In this document: positions 38,178-49,548 of the stretch, piece by piece
Layout of the letters: each line of letters opens with the position of its first letter
Position numbering within the stretch: position 1 is the stretch's first letter
From: Entrophospora sp. SA101
Lineage: Eukaryota; Glomeromycota; Glomeromycetes; Entrophosporales; Entrophosporaceae
Assembly (NCBI GenBank): GCA_958430865.1
Contig: CAUDNR010002491.1
Location: 16,111-80,110, forward strand
DNA: 64,000 nucleotides
Direction: 5' to 3'
The notes under the pieces: generated by a model
Told to the model about the DNA's origin: nothing
Seen by the model: the letters and a program-made list of their open reading frames with translations, nothing else
Database searches by the model: none
Translations under genes and position numbers: made by a program

Positions 38178-40262
38178 ATATTTTTTATATTAATTAATTA
38201 GAAATTTTAGAAAATTGGAAAAAGTAGTGAAGTAAACATTTTATTATTGTTATTATTAATATTGTTACTATTATTATTATTATTTTATTTGTGATTTTAT
38301 TAGTTAATAAATATAGTAAGTAAAATTTTTTAATTTTTCATTAATTAAAATAAAAAATAAAATAAATATATATATTAATATGCAAACATTTAACAAATGG
38401 AAAATCATATATATAATGAATGACCAACCATTTCGTTAAATCTCCCGACCAGGAGAGACTCCCATTGGATATTTTCGATATTGAGAGTGTGTTGAAGAAG
38501 TGTTGTCCAAGTATATGTTGATGATTTGTGTGGGTGTATAGGTAGGTTCTCGAGAAGTGGAATGAAAAATTTGGAGCAATCTTGACGCACCAGCAACAAC
38601 AATGGCAGTTACTGAACGAGGATCCCGAGGTTTCATCATGGTATAGCCACACTTGAATGAAAATACATGATGGGTTGACACACTCAACAACACAATGTAC
38701 TTTGACACTAGTGACCTGCCGTTGATAATTCTACGGAACCGCGTGTACCTAGTCTGTTAGAAATACCATCCATACACAAGTTTGTGAGGATCGAGGAGGG
38801 CAAGAAATTACATTGGGGCCTGTTGTATGTGAAATTGAAACTATGTGAAATTGAAATTTATAATTAAAAATTTTGGGGTGGGGTGTTTGGATATGAAATT
38901 CTGATTGGCTAATTTGGATTTCACAACAGGCCAAAGTTCATCAAGTTGTGAGACAGTTGATGACGATGGTTGTGATGGAAGTTGTGATGATGATTGAAGT
39001 TGTGAGTGTGAAGTTGATGAATATTGTTTATTTGATCTTCTTTCCTAACATGCATGTTCTTTTACATGATGACTTCTTGTAGCACCGAGTTCTTTTTGTA
39101 TGGAGCTGTTAATTATGTCGATTCTTCAACTGAGATTTGGAATATTCAAATATTGACCAAGCTCTTGGTGGGTTGTATTTTATGAGCTGGATCAATTTCC
39201 GACATGGTCTTGGTACTGTTTAAAGGTTATGTTCCTTTTGTGAAAGAGCACGTATAACTTCCAACAACATCAAAACCAGCAAAATCATCGTTTTTGCAGA
39301 ATCACTTTTGCACTACATCTTTTTCGCATTTTCTGTTCCTGCATTAATTGCGTCAACTAATTTATTATACATGTATCTTTCTCCTCCATCAGTTTTAATC
39401 AGCCTGAAACTGAGTTGTTATAATAGATACAAAAGGGATCAAATGTTTGATTGAGTCTCCAAAATACGTATAAATAAAGAAAGCTTAAATAATATTCACC
39501 AGCAATATGGAGCATGCTGCAACAAAACCAGACAAAGTGGACAATAAGATTTTGTTGACATAACAATCTGATCATCTAGCTTGAAGATCCAAAGACTATA
39601 CAAACGGGTAATAGCAAAAATATAATTTGATATGTTTGACCCATCATTATAGCTCATAAATCAGTCATGACAAAGTAATTTAGTTGAATTTTCTACTAGA
39701 GATAAATTCAATTTCCATATTCTTAATAGGAAATATTTTGGTTGTCAATAGATTGACACAGCTATGGTTGCTTACCGTGATAATTGCTGAATCTGAAATG
39801 CTAAACTCTTATAGAAAAAAACTAAATATTTTCATCCGAATTCCATATATACTGAATCAAGCGCAAATTTATTATTATAAATTTTTTTTTTCATAAAAAT
39901 AAAAAATTTCCTTTTAACAAAAATATCAATAATTTTTAACAATAATCTGATTCTGGATGCTTTCTTACATATGAAGCCAGTGTTGAGATGGGTGTTGTAC
40001 TTTCATATTCGGTTGCTAATTTTGAGACCCTTCCTGCAAAAAAACAAAGTGTGGTGAAATCATAAGCAAAATTTTTGTAAAAAAAGCAAAGATTAAAAAT
40101 AAAACATTTGTATTTTTTTAACCATAAAATGAGAAATTGTAGACATTAACAACAGAAGTGTGCATAAAAGATGATCTTGATTGAAAATAAAAAGTAATTG
40201 AGGAAATTTCCCTCTGTATAAATTGAAATTCATTCTAACTGTCAAAGAAAACAATAGTTATT
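38178..40262. other. Intergenic region with small inverted repeats
   Basis: 2 kb, no confident gene. Minus-strand ORFs at 38341-38934 overlap in several frames and lack family features. Around 39180-39420 the minus strand reads RLIKTDGGERYMYNKLVDAINAG in pieces, perhaps a gene fragment. A 116-bp fold-back lies at 38817-38932. A short piece at about 39510-39545 matches the dispersed repeat at 40548 and 61591. Confidence 0.4.
38817..38932. repeat. Fold-back repeat, 10-bp ends
   Basis: GGCCTGTTGT at 38817-38826 is inverted as ACAACAGGCC at 38923-38932, enclosing 96 bp. Internal 'gtgaaatt' / 'ggatttcac' pairs extend the partial palindrome. It is MITE-like in size. No clear target duplication. 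Confidence 0.45.
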
Positions 40263-40517
40263 TTAAGATTTTTGCTTTTTATTAGGTAATAATACATCAT
40301 CATGATGCTTTCTTTTTCCAACATTTATTATTTTTCTTTCTTCATGGTAAATTTCATAAGTAATCTTTTCTTTTCTTAGATAAGCTTCCAGCATCTGAGT
40401 ATCATTTATTTTGAAAATGTAAGGTGCAATTTTTTCACCTTGTTCCTTTTTTAGAATACTTCTAATGGTGCTATAATTCTTGGGTTCCATAGTAGATCTG
40501 ATGTAAATGAGTTTCAT
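40263..40517 (-). CDS. Small basic hypothetical protein
   Basis: An 84-codon ATG-started frame with fairly even amino-acid use, unlike the low-complexity ORFs nearby. It ends with GKRKHHDDVLLPNKKQKS, which looks like a bipartite nuclear localisation signal. No family was recognised and no introns were found. It sits directly downstream of a dispersed repeat and could be the 3' exon of a lost gene. Confidence 0.3.
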   Translation of the reverse strand: MKLIYIRSTMEPKNYSTIRSILKKEQGEKIAPYIFKINDTQMLEAYLRKEKITYEIYHEERKIINVGKRKHHDDVLLPNKKQKS

Positions 40518-40547
40518 ATTAACTATTTTGCATAGGGATAGTTCTAT

Positions 40548-40690
40548 ATATCACTTAAAATAATGAATGGGATATTATAAAACTGTTAATTATGATCACA
40601 TTACAAATGACTAAATTTTGATCCCTGAATTTTTGGCAATACCAATGTTCACTTTGTCTGGTTTTGTTGCAGTATGCCCCATATATAAAA
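40548..40690 (-). repeat. Dispersed repeat, copy A
   Basis: About 140 bp, closely similar (by eye over 90%) to 61591-61725 in opposite orientation. Both contain GGGGCAT(A/G)CTG then AACAAAACCAGACAAAGTGA and end TTATTTTAAGTGATAT. In this copy the minus strand is open as part of a 71-codon ORF (40555-40770) starting with a signal-peptide-like MKTLFWLKIILLILQ. In the other copy the matching frame is broken. Confidence 0.7.
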
Positions 40691-40981
40691 TTTGAAATCT
40701 TTGGTTCATAATGAGATCTTGCAGTTTGCAGAATTAACAGGATTATTTTTAACCAAAATAAAGTTTTCAACGAAAGGTATATATATTATCGCAAAATATT
40801 TTTTGGGTTTTACAATTATTTTTGATCATGTTATTATGCCCATTTTAAATAATTGAATTCAATATAAAAAAGATCGCCAATCGATTTTGTCACATGTGAC
40901 AAATTCAAATGTCCGCCATGCTGAATGTTGGGTGGTTGGCACCATAGGAAAAATTTATTCTATTTTTGAAAAATAAAAAAT

Positions 40982-41761
40982 ATGGTAAATAAATAAATTA
41001 CACTCTTTTATTGTAAGTTTATGTAATAATGATGATAACAATAATAATTAATTATATAAATTATATAAAATTCTTATAGTCAACACAATCACTTAGATTA
41101 GCTCCACCAGCATCTTCAACCAATTTGGAGAAAAGTGTCATCAATACTACAAATTCTTATGGTATTCATGATACTTTTCGCTTTGGTCCAAAATCTATTG
41201 AAAGTGATATTTCACCAACTCATCCACTTGAAAATAGATTAAAATATGTGCGTTTGTATAATGAATAAATGAAAATTTTGAATTTACATAATTAATTATT
41301 TTCCATTAATAATATTAGTGGGAAGAAACACAAAGTAATTTGAAACTTACATTACATCGAAAAGTTTATGGACTTCATGCGCCAATAAGACAACTCATGG
41401 AACGAAGCATTGTATCAAAGGTAAATTCTGATTGATTAATAAATAAAGAATAAGAGTATGGAAAATATCTTATTAAACAATAATCATACTAATATTAATA
41501 ACAATATTATTATAGGTACAAAGATTCCCAGTTTTAGAATCTTCTAATCTTGGATTAGATATTTTAATGGGTAAAGATGAAACAATTGATTTTGAAGATT
41601 TCTTGAATGGTTCGTTTTTATAATTTCTAATGATTTTTCAAATTAAAATCACACAACTAATCAATCAATTGTTTGTTCACATTTTTTCAGATCCAAGTCA
41701 ATCAACAGATATGATTGATATACATTCAGCAATGGAACATAAATATAACATCAAATTATAA
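40982..41761 (+). CDS. UMP1: Proteasome maturation factor UMP1 (POMP)
   Basis: Exons 41080-41247, 41319-41420, 41516-41609 and 41691-41761 join in phase. The only start that fits is an ATG at 40982-40984 followed at once by a donor (ATG|GTAAAT), giving MSTQSLRLAPP and 145 aa, the normal size for UMP1/POMP (about 141-148). Landmarks: GIHDTFRFGPKSIESD, HPLENRLKYWEETQSNLKLT, YGLHAPIRQLMERSIV, then FPVLESSNLGLDILMGKDE, IDFEDFLNDPSQSTDMIDIH. UMP1 is a small chaperone that joins half-proteasomes during 20S core assembly and is the first substrate of the new proteasome. The family call is firm. The ATG-only first exon is an inference from phase and the lack of another in-frame ATG. No frameshifts were seen. 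Confidence 0.9.
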
Positions 41762-43014
41762 ATTCTCTTGATATTTTTGTTTTTTTTTTATTTAAAATAA
41801 AAAAAGCATTTAAAATCATTGATGAATTCTCTTGATATTTTTATTTTTAAAAAATAAAGAAAGCATTTAAAACTACAATCTATAGGTGAAGGTTTCAAAA
41901 GTTTCCATCCCAGTTGAGCAAAGAATTCTTAAAAAAAAGATTTTTGCTGATGGAAATGAATAATTGCATATTCTTAAATTTGTCATCTCGTTGTTCTCAA
42001 ATTCATCATTCAATCTTTATATTTTTTTGGTACAATTAATATTATTTTTTATGTATAAAACTAACACTTCTCCATTAATTTTATATACAAATTTTTTCTT
42101 TTATAAAAAAATCAAATCTTATAATTTCAAATATTTAAAAATAAACAACAATGCCATCAAAAACTTATTCAGTTTCCAATTATCAAATCACAATTAGATG
42201 TTTTTCGATATAGCTCTTATTCGGTAGAAGAAACAGAGAAAAATACCAACCTTGTGAAAAGGTAAACTAACTTAACTTGCAAAGTTTTAAATTTCTAATT
42301 TACATGAATAAAAAATAAATAAATTTTTTAATAAAAGTTGGTGATTGATTAATAATAAAGATGTGATTAAAATCTGAAACCATTGCGAAAACATTTTTTG
42401 AATGAAATTTTTGATACTTTAGTACTTAAGATTTGATAAGAATTTTAATATCACCGTTATTGAATTTACAGGTAATGAAAAACATTATATAATAATATAC
42501 ATTATCTTAAAAATGAAAGAGTTAAAGAGCTAAAATTACCCAATTTATTAAAAATAGTCTTCTAGTTTTATATGTAAATTGAATTGATTCTGAATCTACT
42601 ACATTTGGGTTTTGTTGCACATGATTTATGATTTGATTTAAATTTGATAATTCTTTTTCAAATCATGGACTGTCTGATTATGAGCAAGTGCATCTACTTT
42701 ACTTACCACAAGTTTCATAAAGAATACTTCTGGATTAATGTTTTCTGGTAGCCACAATTACAGACTAATTCAAGTTAATCATAAAAAATTTGCATTAGCT
42801 AGAACAGATCTACAAATAAGGTCATTTTCGGTTCCATGATCTGTATTTCATGCAATGCAAATACCTGCAGCTGGCTTTACATTAGGGGTTGGTGGTTTGA
42901 CATGCAAATTATAAATTTAATGGTAAGTAAAATATATTCTATGAACAAAATGAAAAGTATTTGCATGTATGTAAACATTTATATATATCTATATATATAT
43001 AATCTATTGTAGAT
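41762..43014. other. Intergenic region with a short direct repeat
   Basis: About 1.25 kb. Right after the UMP1 stop, a unit of about 60 bases (aattctcttgatattttt...aaaaagcatttaaaa) is repeated twice in tandem (41762-41870), so the UMP1 3' end has a local duplication. No gene was seen. Confidence 0.45.
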
Positions 43015-45240
43015 ATGGCAAATAAAAGTTCTGAAATGCTTGGATCTCTAATTAATGGTGTAAAATCTGCAATAGGATCAATTGGTGGATTAACAAATAT
43101 GAATGTTGGAATAGAAATACCTGGTTTTGTAAAAAATATGTTTTCTAAAAATCCAACTCAATCAAAATCATCGTCAAATTCATTTAAGGCTGATTCAGAT
43201 AGACCAAAGTTTATCAAAAAGGAGGATGAAGGTGATTCAGAATCATCTAGTGGTGGTAATAGTGGTAATAGTGGTCCATCATCATCATCAGCTGCTGCTG
43301 CTGCTGCAACTGCGGCTTCATTATTTATGACTGGAGAAAAAGATAATGATGAGAATGATGGTGAAGATTCTGGAGCACATAAAAATAAACGTGGTATTCC
43401 AGCACAAGATAATGAATTCATGGTGCTTAAAAAAAAATTGATAGAAGTTTGTAATATTTTAATGAGCATTGATCATAAAGAGGCATTAAAATTACCAAGT
43501 ATTGTAGTAATCAGTAGTCAAAGCTCTGGCAAAAGTTCTGTATTAGAAGCAATTGTTGGTCATAAATTTTTGCCAAAGTAAGGTTTTCCTTTCTTTGATT
43601 TTAATATTAAATTTTAATATAATATTAAGAATATGCATTTTAATTTCTAATTTTTTGATTGTTTAACTGATTTTTCAGAAGATCAAATATGGTTACTCGG
43701 AGACCAATTGAGCTAACATCAATACATATAAAGAAGAATATGGTGAATTTTCTCAACTTGGATTAGGAAAAATACATGATTTTTTACATATACAACAAAC
43801 ATTACATGATCTTAATTTGGCAGCACCAGAGTCTGAATGTGTTTCCAACAAACCAATTGAACTTCATATCTATTCACCCAATGTTCCTGACTTGACTTTA
43901 ATAGATTTTCCTGGTTACATTCAAGTCACAAATAAAAACCAACCTGAAACTTTAAAAGAAAAAATTGTTGAATTATGTGAGCAATATATCAGAGAGCTAA
44001 ATATTATATTAGCAGTATGTTCTGCTGATATATATTTGGCAAATTCAGAAGCTTTAAAAGCTAGTCACAAAGTAGACTCTTTAGTTTGCATACTATTGGT
44101 GTTATAACAAAAATGGATTTAGTTGAACCAGAAATTGGTGCAAGTATATTAAGAAACACCGATTATCCATTACATCTAGGTTATATTGGTGTTGTTTGCA
44201 AAACCCTTAGAAAAAAAATATTACATCAGCTTTGATGCAACATGAGGACCAATTTGTTAGGAATAATCATGTGTATAGTCAATGAGGTATCCAAATTGGT
44301 ACTGGAACTTTATGTAGGAAACTTATGGAAGTGTTGGAGGAAAATATGGCAAAATCATTGTTTTCAATTGTTTCAGCAGTCCAATCAGAATTAGAAGAGG
44401 CTTGTTATCAATTTAAAGTGCAGTATAATTGACAGGTTCGTTACATGATATATATATACACATATATAAATCTAAATATTTTTTTTTGCTTTGTATATAT
44501 GCTTCATTAAAAAACTTATTGATGTTGATATTAGACAAATTACAGCAGAATCTTATGTTGCTGAAACCATTGACAGCATTAAACATAATTCAAAGACTTT
44601 GCACATCCTTTTAGAAAACCTCAAGTTAGAAATGAAATACATGCTATGTTAGAGCAGAGAGTGCTAGATCTTTGTGCAGAGTTGTATTGGACAGATAAAA
44701 GGATTGTTGACTTGCCAAAAACACCGCCTAATGATCTTTATTGGTAATATAAACTTGACATGAGTTCTGCCACACTTACTAAAAGCAGTATAGGAAGAAC
44801 AAGTACTCAATTAATAGTAGATGTATTAATGGCAAATATGGAGAAATTAGCATCAATGTAACCATTGAATCATCACCCAGATACTAGTAAAAAAGTGCTT
44901 AATTTTAGTAATGAAAATTTACATAACAAATTTCCCACCACCACTGATCAAGTTGAAAATTGTGTAAAACTTTATAAATATGTAATGAACAAGAATGGGC
45001 TGAAGGTTTAAAGAGATCGATTTTACTTGTAGAAAAAGAATTAGAGTATTGTGATAATGTCTTACAACAAATCAAAAATACTGTAGGTAAAAAAAATTAA
45101 GAGCTGCAATAAAATATATTCTAGATGGAGAAAAAGAAGCAGCTACATTTTCACCTAAATTATTGAATAATTTTGTCAAAATTATAAAAAAATCAACAGT
45201 AGACAATATCAACAGAAACATGTACCCACATTTAAACAAT
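43015..45240 (+). pseudogene. MGM1/OPA1-type mitochondrial dynamin pseudogene
   Basis: The frame from 43015 to 43580 is open and ends with the G1 motif [20 protein letters not shown] (family: GSQSSGKSS) followed by a good donor (43581) and acceptor (to about 43679). The next exon reads [15 protein letters not shown] and, after a frame change near 43733, [55 protein letters not shown] and [20 protein letters not shown]. It then shifts again near 44080: [30 protein letters not shown]. Weaker stalk-region pieces run to about 45235. The order matches Mgm1/OPA1, the inner-membrane fusion GTPase. Repeated frameshifts, stops and changed G1/G3 residues show decay. The retained intron says the source was genomic DNA, not mRNA. 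The presequence and membrane helix are not seen. Confidence 0.85.
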
Positions 45241-45751
45241 AGTTGCTATATTTGGATAGCCCTTTTCTTTTATCATTTTGTTTATAGAACTTTTCCCTCG
45301 TTTAATGAAATATTTTTTCTTTTGTAATGGTGTACATCCGATTGGTTTCATTTCACCATTTAATATGGAAGTATGATTGGTTGAGGTATCACTTAGACCT
45401 TTATTAAGTGACTTATAAATTTATCACCGCAAAATATTGGTTTAATGATGGGATCCTGGAAATTGAAACGGTACTTGACTTCAGTGTATTTTTCCGACCT
45501 TTTAATTGGTAAATCTTGTCTTTTAAAGTGTATTAAAAAAAAATTAATTTAGTTTCTTCCGATTATTATTCTTGTAATAACAACAAAAGGTATAATACCT
45601 ACAAGCTGTTAAATATTCCAACTCATTTGTCAGCTATTGAACTTTTTTTCAATTATATTCCAAATCCAACGAAGAATGGTATGATGCATTGGATAAAGTT
45701 GATGAGATTGATTGAGACAATATTGGTTTTTAATAGCATATGGATTGCTAC

Positions 45752-45851
45752 CAGGGTTGGAAAATGTGTAGTCCATTGGGTCTATTGGGTCCATTAGTGT
45801 AATATTTTAAACTATATTTGATGTTTAATTAATGGCAATGGACCAACCCTG
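45752..45851. mobile_element. 100-bp MITE with hAT-like ends
   Basis: CAGGGTTGG at the left end is mirrored by CCAACCCTG at the right; GTCCATTG occurs near both ends in opposite orientation. CAGGGNTGG ends are typical of hAT elements. The expected 8-bp target duplication is not evident, so the insertion may be old. Confidence 0.6.
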
Positions 45852-46110
45852 GTTTTCTCACATCATTATTTAATGTTGTTTGATGCTTGTACTGTGTAAA
45901 CCAATAAGTGTGAGCAGTATAGGAGAAGAATCAAAAGTTTTATGTGAACTCACATCTTCAATTATTTCATTTTTGTCAATGTATTAATTAATATTAGTCA
46001 ACGATTCTTTATCCATTTTTTTATCAAGCTCTGAGTAATAGTAAAGATAAAGATAAAATTAAATAAAAAAATTATATCTTAACAATTGATAGTGGACGAG
46101 GAAACCTATG

Positions 46111-46222
46111 GTGGCGCGCAGAACACCTTGTCTAGTATCAATACTTTATTTGATAGAGCACAACAAATGGCAACATGTCAAGGTGACCCAGGGTGGCGCA
46201 CAGAGCACCCTGTCTAGTATTG
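46111..46222. repeat. Direct repeat pair, 32 bp, 80-bp spacing
   Basis: GGTGGCGC-GCAGAACACCTT-GTCTAGTAT at 46111 recurs at 46191 as GGTGGCGC-ACAGAGCACCCT-GTCTAGTAT, with three to four substitutions. The units are GC-rich against the surroundings. Confidence 0.65.
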
Positions 46223-46768
46223 ACTTAGCTCAAAGCCAAGTTGTATTGTCAACCTTTTATACTCTTATGCAAAGTCATTCCTAACCTTGAATGAATTCTT
46301 TAGTAAAGATGCCTTGTTGAGGTGTCGTATTTTCGTTCAATCTCGTCTATGTGTTTCTTGTACTTGAAGCCCTACAATCCTATAAGCACAAGAAGTAAAT
46401 GATAAGCAATTTTTAGACACGTAATCAATAAAGCCTAAATAAGACCAACCATCAACGGGGCACTCGTTGAAATAAGAGCCAAAATCTGATAGTTGATATT
46501 CAATGAAATAGATCAAACTGCTGTTGATCTTAAAAAATAATTACGCTAATGAAAAATTGAGTAGGTGCCGATAATCTAAAGACATCAAAAATTTTGGCTA
46601 AACTTTAAAATGTATAAGCTCAATGACCATGCAAGATAAAAAAAAAAACTCTCTATAGTTTTATTCTATAAGACATAAGGAAAGATGCAATAGAGAGTTT
46701 GTTTAAATTTTATTAAAATGAAGAGAGCTATGATGATTTAAAGTTTGTCATTTTTACTATGGTTGGCT

Positions 46769-47164
46769 CGGTCTAAAGACCTCCTATTGCTGCGCCACGC
46801 GCTCAAATTTCAAAAATTGCAATAAATTTTTTTAAAAAAAGGGTTACACATGATTTTGGTTAAAAAACTATTTTCCTTACTGCCAAATTTAGATATGATG
46901 GTCGAGTATTAGGCTAAATTTAGGAATGATAATCAAAAGCTAGTCTAAATTTAGCAATGATCCTAGAGTTCAAATTTCTCATGAGCATAGTAAAGTACAT
47001 GTTTTAAAAAAGAATAGAACTCTATAATAAATAATTTTTTGGAGAAAATCTTTTCATTACATTAAAAGTAGAAACCTATTTTACCAATTAATAAGGCTAT
47101 TTTTTAAAATGTAGGACAGAAAATGACTTCTATACTTTTAAAATTTGCGAGGTCTTTAGACCGA
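46769..47164. repeat. Inverted-repeat element, 16-bp perfect ends
   Basis: TCGGTCTAAAGACCTC at 46769-46784 is matched exactly in inverse at 47149-47164; the unit spans 396 bp. The GGTCT...AGACC core is itself nearly palindromic. No transposase. It could be a MITE. Confidence 0.5.
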
Positions 47165-47339
47165 ATTTGTGAATTCCGAAATTAAAATAGAAAAGTTGAT
47201 TGGTGGGGCCAGTCTGTACGATCTTCGATTCCATACTTTTGTTTCATACAGAGCATTTTTTACTACAGAGGCGCAGATGTACGGAATACGGAACCTCTAT
47301 AGACTCCTTTTACTTCTGCTAAATCAATTAAAAAGAATG

Positions 47340-47950
47340 GAACGTTAGAACACACTGATTGTCACAATCCTAGAGTTTATGCCTTATTTACTCCACGTGT
47401 AAAAGATGCAGTAGTCAGTACTACATGATTGGATTGGAAGATAATTCCATCTACTGAGACCAATAACGGTTATGATGATTACCTTATGAATGTACCATTT
47501 TGGGCCTTTGGTAAAGAAAAAATAGAGAAATATTAATGATCCGAGTAAAAAAATAAATAGAACTTATTTACAATGTTGATGATTTAAAAAAAATATATAA
47601 GCAAAAATCAATCATCAGGATCTCTTAATAGTGGAATGGATTACGAAAGATGCCTGTACTGCACCAGGATTAGAACTCATACAATGAGCTATTTATAGGA
47701 GAGTAAGACCAGGACTTTCCAAGAATGCACCGAGTTTTTATATTTGAATTGGCATATTAATATGGGTGTATGGATGCTAATCCAAATAAACGTCCACCGC
47801 TAAATGAATATTTGATATCTGAAATAAATAACGCTATTATTCTGAAGAGCAACTTGATCAATTAGAAAGGTTTTCAATGAAATGGAAAATTGATGATGTT
47901 AATCCCAATTACTATAATTCACCCAAATGCCCATTTATCAAGCTATAAAT
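47340..47950 (+). pseudogene. Broken protein fragments, possibly kinase-related
   Basis: Around 47762 the plus strand reads YGCMDANPNKRPPLNEYLIS, which resembles the end of a kinase C-lobe (C-W-D-x-N-P-x-x-R-P). Around 47380-47510 pieces such as YFTPRVKDAVVST and YDDYLMNVPFWAFG appear in open stretches divided by stops. I cannot assign the latter. The whole stretch looks like decayed coding DNA. Confidence 0.3.
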
Positions 47951-48318
47951 TACAATTATAATGACAAGTATTGCAAGATTTATTATTTATTTACTTCCCA
48001 CATCAATCAAGTTATCCGTTAATATAATTTCATTTTTAAATTCTTTTTGAAATTAATTTCTTTAATCTTATCCCACTTTTATCTATTGATTGATTCATTA
48101 TCACGGGTCCATCCTCGAGTTAATGATTATGGATCACATGCTTGAGAACACGAAATTTTTTTGTTGTTTGTTACAAGAGGGACATTCTTTTTTGCATCAT
48201 CTTTAATATTAATAGAAATTGCTATAATAATTATTATTATTCACAGTATAGCATTATAGTATATAATACATACATTGTGTACTAATATTACAGTCGTTCG
48301 TGCAACTTACGGTTAAAT

Positions 48319-49428
48319 TACTTGAGACGTGATCCATCTCTCTCTTCCCGAAAGATAGCAATTAAGTTATCTGAAAATGATCTTGAAGTATCTTATAGAA
48401 CTGTTTCGAGACATCTACACAGTCTGGGTTATAAAAATAATTTACCCGCAGTCACTCCAATGCTTACCAGTGTCCATAAAAGAAAACGTGTAGAATGGGC
48501 TCGCGCTCACCTTAATGATAACTGAAAAAACCCCCTTTTTTCGGATGAAACTGCTTTTCAGTTATTCCGAAATACCATAAAACAGTGGTATAAGGGTGCA
48601 CGGCCAATCCGCCCTATTCCAAAAAATCGTACAAAAATTTTTGCCTGGGGCGGATTTTGTGCAACAGGACTTGAGACGTGATCCATCTCTCTCTTCCCGA
48701 AAGATAGCAATTAAGTTATCTGAAAATGATCTTGAAGTATCTTATAGAACTGTTTTGAGACATCTACACAGTCTGGGTTATAAAAATAATTTACCCGCAG
48801 TCACTCCAATGCTTACCAGTGTCCATAAAAGAAAACGTGTAGAATGGGCTCGCGCTCACCTTAATGATAACTGGAAAAAACCCCTTTTTTCGGATGAAAC
48901 TGCTTTTCAGTTATTCCGAAATACCATAAAACAGTGGTATAAGGGTGCACGGCCAATCCGCCCTATTCCAAAAAATCGTACAAAAATTTTTGCCTGGGGC
49001 GGATTTTGTGCAACAGGAAAAACTAGCCTTTTCTGCTTTCAAGAAATAATGACGGGGCCTTTTACGTCAAAATTCTTCAGAAGCACTTGCCTGAGATTAA
49101 ACAAATGCTAGGACATGTCTGGCGCTTTCAGCAAGACAATGATCCCAAGCATACAAGTGCTGTAGCTCGGGAGTTCCTTCAGGCAAATATGCCTGAAGTT
49201 ATTGACTGGCCATCTAACAGCCCTGACATCAATCCCATAGAAAATCTTTGGAGCATAGTTAAGACCAATGTAGAAAGGCGACGACCAAAAAATCTCACCA
49301 AATTAAAGTGTTTTATGATTGAGGAGTGGGAGAGTATTCCGGATTCTGTTATAAAAAATTTGATAGGCTCAATGAAGAGACGTTGCGAAGCGATTATTGA
49401 AAGAAATGGCGAACGAATTCCTTTTTAA
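48319..49428 (+). pseudogene. Rearranged Tc1 transposase
   Basis: In unit 1 the codon after DN is TGA, as in the 22-kb copy; in unit 2 it is TGG (Trp). Both units have GGA (Gly) where the 22-kb copy has a second stop. Near 49060 one T is missing from the T-run after ATGACGGGGCC, shifting the frame. The frame then continues in another phase through QQDNDPKHTS and WPSNSPDINPIENLW to a stop at 49428. Not functional. Confidence 0.9.
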
Positions 49429-49548
49429 TTTTTATAATAAAATCGATTCATTTCATAGTTTTAAATGAGCTATTTTATAAGTGATTTGCTTTGTTGGTTG
49501 TAAAGTTATTGTAATATTACCGAAGGCAAAATTTTTTGTCCCACACTG
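48319..49548 (+). mobile_element. Tc1/mariner copy: 5' truncated with internal 350-bp tandem duplication
   Basis: Same family as 22014-23292. The left end and HTH-coding part are missing: homology begins at 48319, equal to 22411 in the other copy. A segment of about 350 bp (48319-48668) is immediately repeated (48669 onward), joined at GCAACAGG|ACTTGAGACG. The right terminus (49522-49548, then TA) is the exact inverse of the left terminus of the 22-kb copy. Confidence 0.93.

Larger units (their letters stand above)
45241..48318. other. Gene-poor region with small elements
   Basis: Contains a 100-bp hAT-like MITE (45752-45851), a direct repeat (46111-46142 / 46191-46222), a 16-bp inverted-repeat element (46769-47164) and broken protein fragments at 47340-47950 (separate entry). 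No intact gene. Confidence 0.45.

Noticed and set aside
38341..38934. Four overlapping minus-strand ORFs
   Set aside because: Several frames are open at once, none has a known motif, and the right part is the fold-back repeat.
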